From the NCBI GenBank assembly GCA_035934015.1, contig DASYYH010000003.1:417084-481083 (forward strand): DNA of 64,000 nt, given 5' to 3'. A model generated the notes under the pieces. It saw only the letters and a program-made list of their open reading frames with translations, was not told the origin of the DNA and searched no databases. The translations under genes were made by a program, and so were the position numbers. Below are positions 1 to 9,517 of the stretch, piece after piece. The DNA comes from Candidatus Acidiferrales bacterium (lineage in GTDB: Bacteria > Acidobacteriota > Terriglobia > Acidiferrales > UBA7541). The stretch's first letter is position 1, and every line of letters starts with the position of its first letter.

Positions 1-355
1 AAGAATGGAGGATGGCGGCGATGATCTCGCGCATGGAGGTATCGAGGCCCCCGGGCGTGTTGATGGTGATGAGAATCAGGCTGGCGTGGGCGCGATTGGC
101 GGCGTTGATGCCTCCGACGATATATTCGGAAAGAATGGGTTCGATTTCGCCATTGATCTGCAATTCGCAGACGTTTGCGGGCGACGCTGGCGAAGCGGCT
201 CTTGCGGAGAACGAGGCAAATGAGCCGCAGGGCGCGGCCAGAAAGAGAAGCGCAGCAACGGCCGTCAGGACGGACAATCGAAAAGCACGCGGCGACGAAA
301 CGCAGCTCTCCTCGCAAGGAATGCGATTGCGAGAGGGTGGAATTGCGCGCGTCAT
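1..355 (-). CDS. NfeD-like membrane-bound ClpP-class serine protease, 5' end only
   Basis: The gene runs off the left edge; about 118 N-terminal residues are visible. After a hydrophobic signal/anchor segment (about residues 27-46) comes the opening of a ClpP/SppA-like fold: an INGEIEP strand, ILITINTPGG and a following TSMREIIAAI helix. This pattern opens the protease domain of NfeD1b proteins, which cleave membrane proteins such as stomatin partners. The catalytic Ser/Lys and the C-terminal NfeD domain lie outside the window. ATG at 355 is the first start; a TTG at 277 would give a more typical signal peptide. A TATAAT at 365-370 (minus strand) ends only 9 nt before the ATG, so the mRNA may be nearly leaderless. 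Family call by motif; sppA would be the main alternative. Confidence 0.72.
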   Translation of the reverse strand, partial: MTRAIPPSRNRIPCEESCVSSPRAFRLSVLTAVAALLFLAAPCGSFASFSARAASPASPANVCELQINGEIEPILSEYIVGGINAANRAHASLILITINTPGGLDTSMREIIAAILHS

Positions 356-459
356 CCCGCTGGCATTATAGCAGGGACGGGACAGGCCGAGGGATTAAGA
401 TACGGGCCGCGGCGGGACTCGCCAGATTGAAAACGACTGGCAATTCCGCTCGAAAACTC

Positions 460-1272
460 CTAGTGCTTCGGCAACAGCCCGGGCACGGGCTGGAAAACGG
501 CCTGCACGCGCGGATCCTTGACGACCAAGGCGAATGACGGATCCGTCCTGGCAGAATCGAATTTCTTATATCCATCGTCGCGGGACATCGTGAGATAGTG
601 CGCGGCGCGCTCGGCGTTTCCCAACTGCGCGTACATGCGCGCGAGGAGGAAATAGAAGGAACCCATATCCGTGGTACCGCGCGGTTGAACGATGGATCCG
701 CTGCGGCCATGCGAATTCATGACGCCGGGATCAATCTGAATGGCGCGACGGAAAGAATCCATGGCCTGGGAATATTTCTTGGAATCGAAATACGCGCAGC
801 CGAGATTGTAATAGACAGGGGCAACATCCGTGCGCAGGGAGAGGGATTTCTGGTACCAGTCGATGGCGTGGCTGTATTTGTGGCGATCGTATTCGACAGT
901 GCCAATGTTGTTATAGGCGTCGGCATACTTCTTATCCGCCTTGATCGCCAGCTTGAAAGCGCGCTCGGCACTGCCATCGTTGTGGTTGCCTTCGTAGGCG
1001 ATGCCGAGCTTATTGAGAAGCTCGGCGTTGTGCGGGTCCCCTTTGACGAGACTCTTGTAGGTGGAAATCGCCTGAGGATACATTTTCTGGGCCATGAAAA
1101 TATCGCCGTGGAGTTCAGTGGCCTGCGACTGAGACTGGTCCGAGCGCATGGTAGAATCCTTGCCCGTCGAAACCTGCTGGAGAGAGGCAACAGCAGACCG
1201 CTGCGCGACGGCGACAAAAGGCAGGACACAAAAGCAACCGAGAACTAATACAGGCAGGGCCAGACGCTTCAT
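460..1272 (-). CDS. Secreted tetratricopeptide-repeat protein
   Basis: 270 aa. The N-terminus (MKRLALPVLVLGCFCVLPF..VAVAQ) is a clear Sec signal peptide. At least four TPR units follow from about residue 50, with the alternating A/Y-G-A/Y pattern seen in NKLGIAYEG, AYNNIGTVEYDR, VYYNLGCAYFDSKKY and FYFLLARMYAQLGN. TPRs mediate protein-protein contacts; here probably in the periplasm. The reading frame is open for 101 codons upstream, but ATG 1272 is chosen because GGAGGAGGGG sits just before it and it alone yields a signal peptide. It starts 22 nt after the stop of the penicillin-binding protein gene, so the two are probably co-transcribed, suggesting an accessory role in cell-wall synthesis (inference). 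Confidence 0.85.
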   Translation of the reverse strand: MKRLALPVLVLGCFCVLPFVAVAQRSAVASLQQVSTGKDSTMRSDQSQSQATELHGDIFMAQKMYPQAISTYKSLVKGDPHNAELLNKLGIAYEGNHNDGSAERAFKLAIKADKKYADAYNNIGTVEYDRHKYSHAIDWYQKSLSLRTDVAPVYYNLGCAYFDSKKYSQAMDSFRRAIQIDPGVMNSHGRSGSIVQPRGTTDMGSFYFLLARMYAQLGNAERAAHYLTMSRDDGYKKFDSARTDPSFALVVKDPRVQAVFQPVPGLLPKH

Positions 1273-1294
1273 ATTCACCCCTCCTCCAGCAACC

Positions 1295-3871
1295 CTACTG
1301 ATCCGGCTTCGGTTTGGCTGGCGGTTTTTTATTACTTCCAAAGATACCAAAAATCTTGTCCAGCAGACTCTTTTTATTTTGAGGAGGTGCAGCAGCCGCT
1401 GGCGAGCCCGGCGGAGGAGCGGGCACAGCGGGCGGCGCGGCTTTCGCAGCCGATGCGCCGGTTTTGCCTGGCTCTGTTGCCGATTGCGAGCCGGGGGGAG
1501 GCGGAGTGGATGATTTGCCAAAAAGATGAGAAAGCCACGAAACAGGAGGAGCGTTTGAAAGGCCTCCGGCACCATTATCCGGACAAAATGCTGTTGGCTC
1601 CGTCCCGGCGATATAGACCTCGTTGACCGTATCGGGGCAGTTCACCGTGGCCAGATCGCCGGATTGCGGGTCCACGGTGACATTTACAAGGCCCTGCGGC
1701 TCAGGAAACTCCTGCATGTCCTGATAGGCAGGCAAGGCCTCGGCACGCTTCATGAATTCGGCCCATACAGGAGCGGCAGAGTTCGCACCGGAAAGGCCGA
1801 GGTCGCGGTCGTCGTCGTATCCCACCCAAACGATGCAGAGGAGGTTTGTCGTGTAGCCGGCGAACCAGCCATCCTTCGAAGTTCCCGTCTTGCCTGCGGC
1901 GGGGGCGTCAAAACCAAGAGTGCGGACGCGATTGCCGGTGCCGTGGTTGATGACGTCTTCAAGAATATTCGTGACCAGATAGGCGACGCGAGGATCGAGG
2001 AGGGCCTTGGTTTGCGGGATGGATCTTTGAAGAATGGAGCCATCCGCGCTGACGACTTTATTCAGGAACCGCGGTTCGGCGCGTACGCCGTTATCGGCGA
2101 AAATCGTGTACCCCGCGGCGACCTCGAGAGGCGTCATGACATAAGAGCCCAGAGCCATGGCGGGAGTCGCCTGAATGCCAGGGTCAAGCCCGAGCTGCTG
2201 CGTGAAATCCTTCACGCGGTCATAGCCGACCATCTGCGCGAATTTCACGGTGGCGACATTGAGAGAATGCGTGAGCGCTTCGCGAGCGGTGACGGTACCG
2301 TAAAACTGGCCTTCGTCGTTATTCGGCGTGTAGTCATTGCCGTCGAAAGTGAAGGTTGTCGGTTCGTCAACGACGGTGGTCTCCGGCGTGACGACGGGCT
2401 GGAGACCGGCGACAGCATTATCAAAAGCAGCGGCATAGACGAAAGGCTTGAAGGAAGAGCCGGGCTGGCGGCGAGCGAGCGCGTGATTGAGCTGGCTCTC
2501 ACCATAATCGCGGCCACCGACGAGCGCGAGGATGGCCCCACTCCGGGGATCCATGGCAATGAGCGCGACTTGCGGTTTGGTTGCAGGAAGGCCCTTGCGT
2601 TTTTCGAGAGCGTAGCGGCGGGCCAAGGCGTCATCCACGTCCTTCATGCCGACTTGAACAGCTTGCTCCGCGGCGGCCTGGAGATTGGGATCGAGCGTGG
2701 TGTAAATGCGGTAGCTCTGCGTGGTCAAGTCGGACTGCGAATACTGGTCGAGGAGAGAATCGCGGACCATGTCAACGAAAAAGGGAGCGGTGCGGCTGGA
2801 ACCACCGCCGCCGACGAATTTGAGAGCCTCGGCGCGAGCGGCATTTTCCTGCGCGGGCGTGATGTAACCGTCCTCCAGCATCTGGCGCAGGACACGATCG
2901 CGCGCATCAGCAACGCGACCGGGATGACGCTCGGCGGAGGTGTAGCGATTCGGCGAGCGAATGATGCCGGCGAGGAAGGCGCACTGGGCCAGATCGAGAT
3001 CGCGGACATCCACACCGAAATAGGCTTCGGCGCCCTCGCCGAATCCGCGAATGGCGAAGCTGCCGCGATTGCCGAGATAGATTTCGTTGGCGTAAAGCTC
3101 AAGAATTCGCTCCTTGGAGAAGCGATGATCGAGCTCCAAGGCGACCATGGTTTCGGCGAATTTGCGGCGCCAGGTGCGCTCGGTGGAAAAGAAGAAGCTG
3201 CGCGCGACTTGCATGTCAATCGTGCTGGCGCCCTGCGCGCGAGCGTCGTGACGCAGGTCGGCGATGGCGGCGCCAGCGATACGAATGGGGTCGAAGCCGC
3301 CATGCTCGAAGAAGCGCTTGTCCTCAGCCGCAAGAACGGCGTGGATGAGCGTCGACGGCAAGTCTTCATAACGCACGACGCGGCGCTTTTCACGAGAATC
3401 GTCAAAGAGATTGGTGAGAAGTTCGGGCTCGATCTGCGCGGAACTGACCGATGCGTTAAAGGAGAGCAGGCGAATCGCGGTGATCTTTCCAGCAGCAAAG
3501 GTCACGCGCAGAGGGTTTTCGCCGTTGAAATAAGAATCCTCAGACGGATAGACGGTTACGGAGGATTTTCCGACTTGAAAGCCGCCGGTGGCGCCGCCGC
3601 CCTTGGCCCCTGAATAGCCGTTGTTGACGAGATAGCCGGCGAAGTCCTGCGGCGTCATGCTCTGGCCGACAAAAATCTTCTGTGGCGCGGAGTAAATGTG
3701 GGACGCATGGCCGAAGACCTGGCCCGTGAGGCGTTCGTCAATGAGATGGCTATCGCGAACCCAATAGAACGTGAAAATCCCGGCGCCGATGAGCAAGACG
3801 CAGAGAGCCGCTCCCAGCAGCGCCAGGCCGAAACGCGAGGTCCAGAATCCGCGGGCCATCCGGATACGCAA
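1295..3871 (-). CDS. Bifunctional class A penicillin-binding protein (PBP1a/1b type)
   Basis: 858 aa peptidoglycan synthase. One N-terminal TM segment (about 14-36) anchors it in the inner membrane. The GT51 glycosyltransferase domain (about 165-340) has the EDKRFFEHGG motif with catalytic Glu183, then GASTIDMQ and KERILELYANEIYLG. The transpeptidase domain (about 390-690) has SSFK (nucleophile Ser472), SLN (536-538) and KTGT (661-664), so both activities look intact. The region between TM and GT domain resembles the UB2H area of PBP1b. The tail after about 760 is Pro/Ala-rich low complexity. The TTG start at 3871 is preferred because GGAGGA lies 5-6 nt upstream; an ATG at 3859 is the alternative. 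Peptidoglycan glycan polymerisation and cross-linking are well established for the family. Confidence 0.95.
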   Translation of the reverse strand: MRIRMARGFWTSRFGLALLGAALCVLLIGAGIFTFYWVRDSHLIDERLTGQVFGHASHIYSAPQKIFVGQSMTPQDFAGYLVNNGYSGAKGGGATGGFQVGKSSVTVYPSEDSYFNGENPLRVTFAAGKITAIRLLSFNASVSSAQIEPELLTNLFDDSREKRRVVRYEDLPSTLIHAVLAAEDKRFFEHGGFDPIRIAGAAIADLRHDARAQGASTIDMQVARSFFFSTERTWRRKFAETMVALELDHRFSKERILELYANEIYLGNRGSFAIRGFGEGAEAYFGVDVRDLDLAQCAFLAGIIRSPNRYTSAERHPGRVADARDRVLRQMLEDGYITPAQENAARAEALKFVGGGGSSRTAPFFVDMVRDSLLDQYSQSDLTTQSYRIYTTLDPNLQAAAEQAVQVGMKDVDDALARRYALEKRKGLPATKPQVALIAMDPRSGAILALVGGRDYGESQLNHALARRQPGSSFKPFVYAAAFDNAVAGLQPVVTPETTVVDEPTTFTFDGNDYTPNNDEGQFYGTVTAREALTHSLNVATVKFAQMVGYDRVKDFTQQLGLDPGIQATPAMALGSYVMTPLEVAAGYTIFADNGVRAEPRFLNKVVSADGSILQRSIPQTKALLDPRVAYLVTNILEDVINHGTGNRVRTLGFDAPAAGKTGTSKDGWFAGYTTNLLCIVWVGYDDDRDLGLSGANSAAPVWAEFMKRAEALPAYQDMQEFPEPQGLVNVTVDPQSGDLATVNCPDTVNEVYIAGTEPTAFCPDNGAGGLSNAPPVSWLSHLFGKSSTPPPPGSQSATEPGKTGASAAKAAPPAVPAPPPGSPAAAAPPQNKKSLLDKIFGIFGSNKKPPAKPKPDQ

Positions 3872-3991
3872 ACGTTCCTCCGAAGTCTGACTTCCGGGAT
3901 CAACTGTCGGAGGCCGGGCGCGATGCGCGTTGGGCCAGGCGCAACGTTGGCCGAGAGCTCTCCCGGAACTGCTACATACTAAGTTGCTATT

Positions 3992-4366
3992 CTAAATGGA
4001 AGTGTTGTTTGCCTGGGGATGAAAATGCAACTGGAACTGATAAACCTTCAAATCTATGGGGACGGTGTAGTCCACGGAAATGGTGACCTGGCCAGAGACG
4101 TTGGTGACTTGAATGGCCTTCGGGGACGCCTGGATGCCCAGAGAATCCAACTTCTTCTGAACGTCCTCGATAACCTGGTCTTGCGTCTTGCGATTTACGG
4201 CCGCGAACGTGGCCTCTTCCTGAATGGAATCCTGCAACTCGTAGTTGTTCACCAGCGCCGGGACGATTTTCACGGCCGAGAAGATAAAGGCAATCAGGAT
4301 GACCAAGGCCAGAAAGGCCTTAAACCTGGCTCCCCCTCTTTCGGTATTTCGCGGTTCGCGCAACAT
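3992..4366 (-). CDS. Small single-pass membrane protein, DUF4845-like
   Basis: 124 aa, not confidently recognised. A basic N-terminus (about 1-15) precedes one TM helix (about 17-38: FKAFLALVILIAFIFSAVKI), and the remaining ~85 residues would be periplasmic. That part has a helical section followed by alternating beta strands (VTNVSGQVTISVDYTVPIDL), the arrangement of the DUF4845/pilus-accessory-like small proteins common in Acidobacteriota and Proteobacteria. It lies between proS and the penicillin-binding protein gene, all on the minus strand, 132 nt after proS and 120 nt before the PBP gene. No catalytic motif is visible. Confidence 0.7.
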   Translation of the reverse strand: MLREPRNTERGGARFKAFLALVILIAFIFSAVKIVPALVNNYELQDSIQEEATFAAVNRKTQDQVIEDVQKKLDSLGIQASPKAIQVTNVSGQVTISVDYTVPIDLKVYQFQLHFHPQANNTSI

Positions 4367-4498
4367 AGGCTAATCCCCTGCCCGGCAACAAACTAACAAA
4401 GCTCCCCAGAGAAATCCTAGCACCCCAAAAGGGAGGAGCGACATTCCCGTGGGGAGAAGTTTCGGAGGAGTTACCTGTCCGAAGGGGAAATTCTGCGA

Positions 4499-5941
4499 TT
4501 AGTAGGCTTTGGCGAAAATGGCCTGTTCGGCGGCTGACTGGCCGCAATAGACACACTTCCCCGAGCCAGCGGTCTGTTCGAGAGGAATGCAACGCATGGT
4601 GGCCTTGGTCTCTTCTTTGATTTTGGCTTCGCAATCCGCGCTGCCGCACCAGTGGGAAAGCGCAAAACCCTTTTCGACCGCGGATTTGAACTCGTTGTAA
4701 TCCTTTGGCTCAACCGTATTGGCCTTGCGGAAAGCGAGGGCGCGATCGAAGAGCGATTGCTGAATTTCATCGAGCATCTTCGCCACGGTGGGCGCGATTC
4801 CCTGCTGCGAGACAGAGGTTTTGCCTTCGCGGCCAGGGCGGTCGCGGCGAGCGAGAACGACGTTGCCCGCGGCGACGTCCTTGGGACCAAGCTCGATGCG
4901 GAGAGGCACGCCGCGCATCTCCCAGTCGTTGAACTTGAAGCCGGGGCTCATGCCGTCGCGCTCGTCCATCTTGACGCGAATGCCGACAGCGATGAGTTCC
5001 GCGCGAACTTTGCGAGCGGCTTCGAGAACAACGTTTTTCTCATCGTCCGATTTAAAGATGGGAACGATGACGACCTGATACGGAGCCAGGCGCGGAGGCA
5101 GAATCAACCCCTGGTCATCACCATGAACCATGACGATGGCGCCGACGAAACGCGTCGAAAGGCCCCAGGAAGTGGTCCAGCAGAATTGGTGCACGCCATT
5201 TTTGTCGAGATACTTGATCTCGAATGCCTTGGCGAAATTCTGGCCGAGATTGTGAGACGTGCCGGATTGCAGCGCTTTGCCGTCACCCATCATGGCTTCG
5301 ATCGAATAGGTGATATCGGCGCCGGCGAATTTTTCGGAGTCCGATTTGCGGCCCGGAATTACGGGAATGGCGGCATCGCGAACGGCAAAATCGCTGTAAA
5401 TGTCGAGCATCTGGCGCGTTTCGGCTTCGGCTTCTTCGAGTGTCGCATGAGCCGTGTGGCCCTCCTGCCAGAAAAATTCGAGAGTGCGGAGGAAAAGCTT
5501 CGTGCGTAGCTCCCAGCGGACGACGCTGTTCCACTGATTGATGAGCACGGGCAGGTCGCGATAGGACTGAATCCATTTCGCGTAGGCGTGGCCGATGATG
5601 GTTTCGGAGGTCGGGCGAATCACGAGAGGCTCTTCGAGCTCTTCTCCGCCGCCAACGGTGACCACAGCAAGCTCCGGCGAGAAGCCGGCAACATGGTGCT
5701 GCTCCTTGTCGATGAAACTGCGCGGAATCAGCAGCGGAAAGGCGGCGTTCATGTGGCCGCTGGCTTTGAAGCGGCGATCCAAGCCGGCAGTGATGTTCTC
5801 CCAAAGCGCCCAACCATAGGGACGAACAATCATGCAGCCGCGCACAGGCGCGTAATCGGCCATCTCCGCGCGAAGAACGACCTGGTTATACCATTCGGCG
5901 AAATCCTCAGCGCGAGTTGGGAGTTTGCGATCTGCCGCCAT
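4499..5941 (-). CDS. proS: Prolyl-tRNA synthetase, short (type 3, archaeal/eukaryotic-like) form
   Basis: 480 aa class II aminoacyl-tRNA synthetase that charges tRNA-Pro with proline. Class II motif 2 is visible in the RPTSETIIGHAYAKW and QWNSVVRWE segments (about 110-145), with RTLEFFWQEGHTAH just after; motif 3 includes GMSPGFKFNDWEMRGVP / RIELGPKD. There is no ~180-residue editing insertion, and a C-terminal cysteine-rich domain is present (WCGSADC..CVYCG, about 430-465). Both features define the type 3 ProRS rather than the longer E. coli type. ATG 5941 matches the usual N-terminus. Without the editing domain, Ala-tRNA-Pro clearance would need a separate YbaK-like protein, not seen here. 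Confidence 0.96.
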   Translation of the reverse strand: MAADRKLPTRAEDFAEWYNQVVLRAEMADYAPVRGCMIVRPYGWALWENITAGLDRRFKASGHMNAAFPLLIPRSFIDKEQHHVAGFSPELAVVTVGGGEELEEPLVIRPTSETIIGHAYAKWIQSYRDLPVLINQWNSVVRWELRTKLFLRTLEFFWQEGHTAHATLEEAEAETRQMLDIYSDFAVRDAAIPVIPGRKSDSEKFAGADITYSIEAMMGDGKALQSGTSHNLGQNFAKAFEIKYLDKNGVHQFCWTTSWGLSTRFVGAIVMVHGDDQGLILPPRLAPYQVVIVPIFKSDDEKNVVLEAARKVRAELIAVGIRVKMDERDGMSPGFKFNDWEMRGVPLRIELGPKDVAAGNVVLARRDRPGREGKTSVSQQGIAPTVAKMLDEIQQSLFDRALAFRKANTVEPKDYNEFKSAVEKGFALSHWCGSADCEAKIKEETKATMRCIPLEQTAGSGKCVYCGQSAAEQAIFAKAY

Positions 5942-6123
5942 ACTCAGCTCTCTGCCGCCTCTCTAAATTCTATTCCTTCCATTCTATTGCTTCGTCTCCG
6001 CGCATATTCGAATTCTTCCACGAACCGGCAATGACATTGCACAGAATGAGCGCAGGAGAGCAAATGAGCGTAACGGAGGCTTAATGAGTTGTCAACGGAA
6101 GCGGAGGCGCTCCGGGAAAAAGC

Positions 6124-6615
6124 TCACTTGCCGATGAATTCGTCGACGATTTCGGCGGCGATGGGAAGGCGGAAAAGTTCGCGCTGGTATGCCTTAATCA
6201 TGCACACGATCCAGAGAATGAATGTGAGGAGACCAATCAGGCTGTGAACGCCTCCCCAGGCACCAAAGTCGTCCCATCGAAAAGATGGGCCCCAGAAAAT
6301 GCGCGAGCCGAAGAAAATGCTCACGGCAGTGCTGAGGATGTTCAGGATGCCGAAAGTCACTAAAGATTGCGCTGCATGGAAGCGCACGAACGGCCGCTTG
6401 TCGATCAGGAGAAAAATCAGGCCGGTGACCCATCCCAAGGCGTAACAGAGCAAGCCCGCCACATTTTCGGAGAGGCCGGAGTCAGCGATTGGCATGGCGG
6501 CTCCTTGCGGCGCACCCGCGGGAGCAGCGACTGGCGCGTGTTGCGGCGCGCCACAATTCGAGCAGAATGCGGCGACATCGGCTACAACGGATCCACACTT
6601 TGAACAATGTGGCAT
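6124..6615 (-). CDS. Zinc-ribbon DUF4870-type membrane protein
   Basis: 163 aa. The N-terminus is a zinc ribbon with Cys4, Cys7, Cys18 and Cys21 (CSKCG..CSNCG), followed by an Ala/Pro linker to about residue 42. Three to four TM helices follow (about 50-68, 80-103, 120-145), with KRPFVRFHAAQSL between the first two, a signature of DUF4870/Tic20-like membrane proteins. The ribbon would face the cytoplasm. Function unknown for the family; a scaffold or sensor role is only a guess. It is divergent from the MFS transporter gene at 6701, leaving an 85-nt shared intergenic region. Confidence 0.85.
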   Translation of the reverse strand: MPHCSKCGSVVADVAAFCSNCGAPQHAPVAAPAGAPQGAAMPIADSGLSENVAGLLCYALGWVTGLIFLLIDKRPFVRFHAAQSLVTFGILNILSTAVSIFFGSRIFWGPSFRWDDFGAWGGVHSLIGLLTFILWIVCMIKAYQRELFRLPIAAEIVDEFIGK

Positions 6616-6700
6616 GGGCTCTCCCTAGCAAGAATGAAGCTGGCAGGAGCGTAACAAAGCCCCCGGCAGGCGGCAAGTAAATTGGAAGAATGAAGCGCGA

Positions 6701-8044
6701 TTGAGTAGAATCGCGCGGCAAAATGAATCAATTGCCGAGGCTTCTGATCTCGCGGAGAGTGCTTCCCTGCCGACTCCATTCGTGAATGCTGAGCCGCGAC
6801 CCACGCGGCGAATTCTGGGGCTCGAGTGGCCAAGGCGAATCAGCCCGGCGGAGCGCAATTCTCTGCTTGCGGGCGGCTTCGGCTGGATGCTGGACTCCTT
6901 CGACGTGACGCTGTACGCGATGGTGCTCGCGTCCCTGATGCGGGACTTGGGAATCGGAAAAAGCACCGGCGGACTGCTGGGATCGCTGACGCTGCTGGCA
7001 TCGGCGGCGGGAGGAGTGATTTTCGGATTTGTCGCTGACCGCATCGGGCGGTCGCGTTCGCTTTCGGTTTCCATCGTAATTTATTCCGTGGCGACGGCGG
7101 CTTGCGGCTTTGCGAGCAGCGTAGCCATCCTTGCGATTTTCCGCGTGATTCTTGGGCTCGGCATGGGCGGCGAATGGTCGGCCGGTGCGGCGCTTGTGGC
7201 GGAGACTTGGCCGGCGGAGCACCGCGGCAAGGCGCTGGGGCTGATGCAATCCACATGGGCCATCGGCGGAATGCTGGCCGCGGGCGTTGCATGGGCGATT
7301 TTGCCGCGATGGGGATGGCGCGACGTATTTTTCGTCGGTGTGGCTCCGGCATTGATGGCACTGTGGATTCAGCGGCGCGTCCCCGAACCGGAGATCTGGA
7401 AGATTCATCAGCAGGCCGCTGGGAAAACGGCGCGCGTGCCGCTGCGTGTTTTTTGGCGCGAGGACATTCGCTGGAACGGATTGCTGGCAACGGCGATGAA
7501 TACGTTCAGCATGATTGGATATTGGGGACTCTTCACCTGGATCCCGGCGTATTTTTCGCTGCCTGTGTCGCAGGGAGGCCGCGGGCTGAGCGTTGCAGAA
7601 ACGTATTCGTGGCTTTTGATCATTGGCGCCGGGCAATGGCTCGGATATGTGCTGTTTGGGTTCGCGGCGGACGCATTTGGCCGGCGACAAACATATTTCG
7701 CGTATCTCGCCGTGGCGGCAATTCTTGCGCCGGTGTACGGATTTGTTGATCGGCCGACGCTGCTGCTTGTGCTTGGGCCGCTTGTGGCGTTTTTTGGCAC
7801 GGGATTTTTTTCGGGGTTCGGCGCGATTGCTTCGGAACTTTTCCCGACGGAGATTCGCGGGACGGCGATGGGACTCAGTTACAACGTTGGGCGAGGAATT
7901 TCGGCGATTGCGCCGTTCATGATCGGCAAACTGGCGAATCGGTTTGGACTCGGACATTCGTTTTTTTTCCTGGGAGCTTCCTTTTTCGTCGCGGCCCTTC
8001 TGACTTTGGCGCTGCCGGAAACACGAGGCAAACAGCTCGAATAA
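6701..8044 (+). CDS. MFS transporter (aromatic-acid / sialic-acid symporter-like)
   Basis: About 447 aa, roughly 12 TM helices. The MFS loop 2-3 signature is visible as GFVADRIGRSRSL, and the GLGMGGEWSAGAALVAE segment in TM4-5 is typical of the metabolite:H+ symporter subfamilies (AAHS, NanT, YjhB-like). The matching C-domain loop is GFAADAFGRRQTYF. It should import a small organic anion by proton symport across the inner membrane; the substrate cannot be read from sequence. The start is uncertain: TTG 6701 lacks a good ribosome binding site and a GTG at 6782 is in frame. The next gene starts 59 nt downstream on the same strand. Confidence 0.88.
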   Translation: MSRIARQNESIAEASDLAESASLPTPFVNAEPRPTRRILGLEWPRRISPAERNSLLAGGFGWMLDSFDVTLYAMVLASLMRDLGIGKSTGGLLGSLTLLASAAGGVIFGFVADRIGRSRSLSVSIVIYSVATAACGFASSVAILAIFRVILGLGMGGEWSAGAALVAETWPAEHRGKALGLMQSTWAIGGMLAAGVAWAILPRWGWRDVFFVGVAPALMALWIQRRVPEPEIWKIHQQAAGKTARVPLRVFWREDIRWNGLLATAMNTFSMIGYWGLFTWIPAYFSLPVSQGGRGLSVAETYSWLLIIGAGQWLGYVLFGFAADAFGRRQTYFAYLAVAAILAPVYGFVDRPTLLLVLGPLVAFFGTGFFSGFGAIASELFPTEIRGTAMGLSYNVGRGISAIAPFMIGKLANRFGLGHSFFFLGASFFVAALLTLALPETRGKQLE

Positions 8045-8103
8045 ACGCTGCGAGAGACGCGGGATACGCGATGGTTCGCATAAGCTGCGGGCGGTCAAGC
8101 GCG

Positions 8104-9078
8104 ATGGCAATCATCAAGGACGGCTTGCTTCGTAATCTGGGATGCCCGGCGGACCATGGGCCGCTGCGCATCGAAGGAGACGGCCTCGTTTGCGAACGCG
8201 GGCATCACTACGTTTTCGAGAATGGCGTGGCGGTGTTTACAAACACACCACGGCGCGAGCCTGTGCCGCTGAATATGGGCCCGTGCCCAACGTTTGCGAA
8301 AAATGAGAAGCAAGGCGCTGCGATCGATCCCTTTGTGAACGACTGGATCGTGAACACGAACGGCAATCTTTACCGGCGCGCCAGAGGAAGGCTCTCGCGC
8401 TACCCGATCGCCAAATGGCCGTTCGATGAAGGACGCGGCAGAACACTTGTTGAAATCGGCTGCAGCTGGGGACGATGGAGCATTGCCGCGGCGCGCGCGG
8501 GCTTTCAGGCGATTGGCGTGGATGTGCACATCGATGCGCTCGAAGCAGCCGGACGCGTGGCCCGGCAGTTGGGGAGCAGCGCCGACTTTATCTGCGGGGA
8601 CGCGGAACGGCTGGCGTTGCAAGATCAGAGCGTCGATTGCGTTTTTTCCTATAGCGTGCTGCAACATCTCGACCGCGCGAAAGTGCTTTCGGTTTTTCGC
8701 GAGATCGCGCGCGTGCTGAAGCCGGGCGGTGTTTGCTGGATTCAACTGCCGAACCAATTCGGAGTGCTGAGTTTTTTTCAACGGCTCAAGCGCGGATTCC
8801 GTGAAGCGAGACCGGGAACTTTTGAAATGCGCTATTGGTCGCGGAAATCCATCCGGGAGGGTTTTCACGCAGCCGGATTGAAGCGTGTGACCATTCGCAC
8901 GGATGGATTCTTCACGCAGAATCCGCAATTGCCGGACATGGACTTGCTTTCTCCGGCGGGAAAATTGATTGTTCTGGCTTCTTGTGCGGGACGCGCGATG
9001 GCGGATGCTCTGCCTATTTTTACGCGCGTTGCGGACAGCCTGTGGATCGAAGCGTGCGCGCCGGGCCGAGCGCCGTGA
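8104..9078 (+). CDS. SAM-dependent methyltransferase with N-terminal Trm112-like segment
   Basis: About 324 aa. The first ~55 residues (LGCPADHGPLRIEGDGLVC..GHHYVFENGVAVF) have the spaced Cys/His pattern of the Trm112p-like zinc domain that often precedes class I methyltransferases. The Rossmann domain follows with SAM motif I LVEIGCSWGRW (about residue 125), an acidic loop at the end of strand 2 (GVDVH), and VFSYSVLQHL / EIARVLKPGG as motifs IV-VI, as in the UbiE/Methyltransf_11 group. The substrate is unknown; neighbours give no clear pathway. ATG 8104 fits the domain; the frame also has an ATG at 8071. Confidence 0.82.
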   Translation: MAIIKDGLLRNLGCPADHGPLRIEGDGLVCERGHHYVFENGVAVFTNTPRREPVPLNMGPCPTFAKNEKQGAAIDPFVNDWIVNTNGNLYRRARGRLSRYPIAKWPFDEGRGRTLVEIGCSWGRWSIAAARAGFQAIGVDVHIDALEAAGRVARQLGSSADFICGDAERLALQDQSVDCVFSYSVLQHLDRAKVLSVFREIARVLKPGGVCWIQLPNQFGVLSFFQRLKRGFREARPGTFEMRYWSRKSIREGFHAAGLKRVTIRTDGFFTQNPQLPDMDLLSPAGKLIVLASCAGRAMADALPIFTRVADSLWIEACAPGRAP

Positions 9079-9164
9079 AGCGGGACGCGAAAGCCGCAAC
9101 AGGAAAGGCCGCGACGCTTAACTCCGGCGGCGCGAAATGCTAACCTAAGGCATAGCATTTCCGC

Positions 9165-9248
9165 GCGGAAGTGGCGGAACTGGCAGACGCGCCAGCCTTA
9201 GGAGCTGGTGGCCGAAAGGCCGTAGGGGTTCAAATCCCTTCTTCCGCA
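9165..9248 (+). tRNA. tRNA-Leu (anticodon TAG)
   Basis: 84-nt class II tRNA. The acceptor arms GCGGAAG (9165-9171) and CTTCCGC (9241-9247) pair perfectly, with discriminator A at 9248. The anticodon stem CCAGC/GCTGG (9192-9196 / 9204-9208) encloses the loop CTTAGGA with anticodon TAG at 9199-9201, reading CUA/CUG leucine codons. A long variable arm (TGGCCGAAAGGCCG region) and the T arm GGGGTTCAAATCCC are present. CCA is not encoded. Confidence 0.97.
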
Positions 9249-9517
9249 GAATTTTTCCGGCCAGTCCTGAACGCAAGACTAGCTATTTGACGACGCTTGA
9301 GCTTTCTCCCAACGGAGATAGCTTTGAATTCGCTGACTAACTCGCGAGTTAACTAGGCACAGTAGTTTCTTCGCGGCACTTGCGGCCGGAATCCGCCGAT
9401 TTTATTTTTGGCGTGAAACTCCTGCGCCGACCTGCACGTCTCAGAGCTTGATTCCGTACGACATTCTGCCGAAGCAGATATATGGCAAGACATTCTTGCG
9501 TTTGTGGAGGGGATACG

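Noticed and set aside
1664..3613. A 649-codon open frame on the plus strand
   Set aside because: It lies wholly antisense to the penicillin-binding protein gene, which has all catalytic motifs; long shadow frames are expected in GC-rich DNA.
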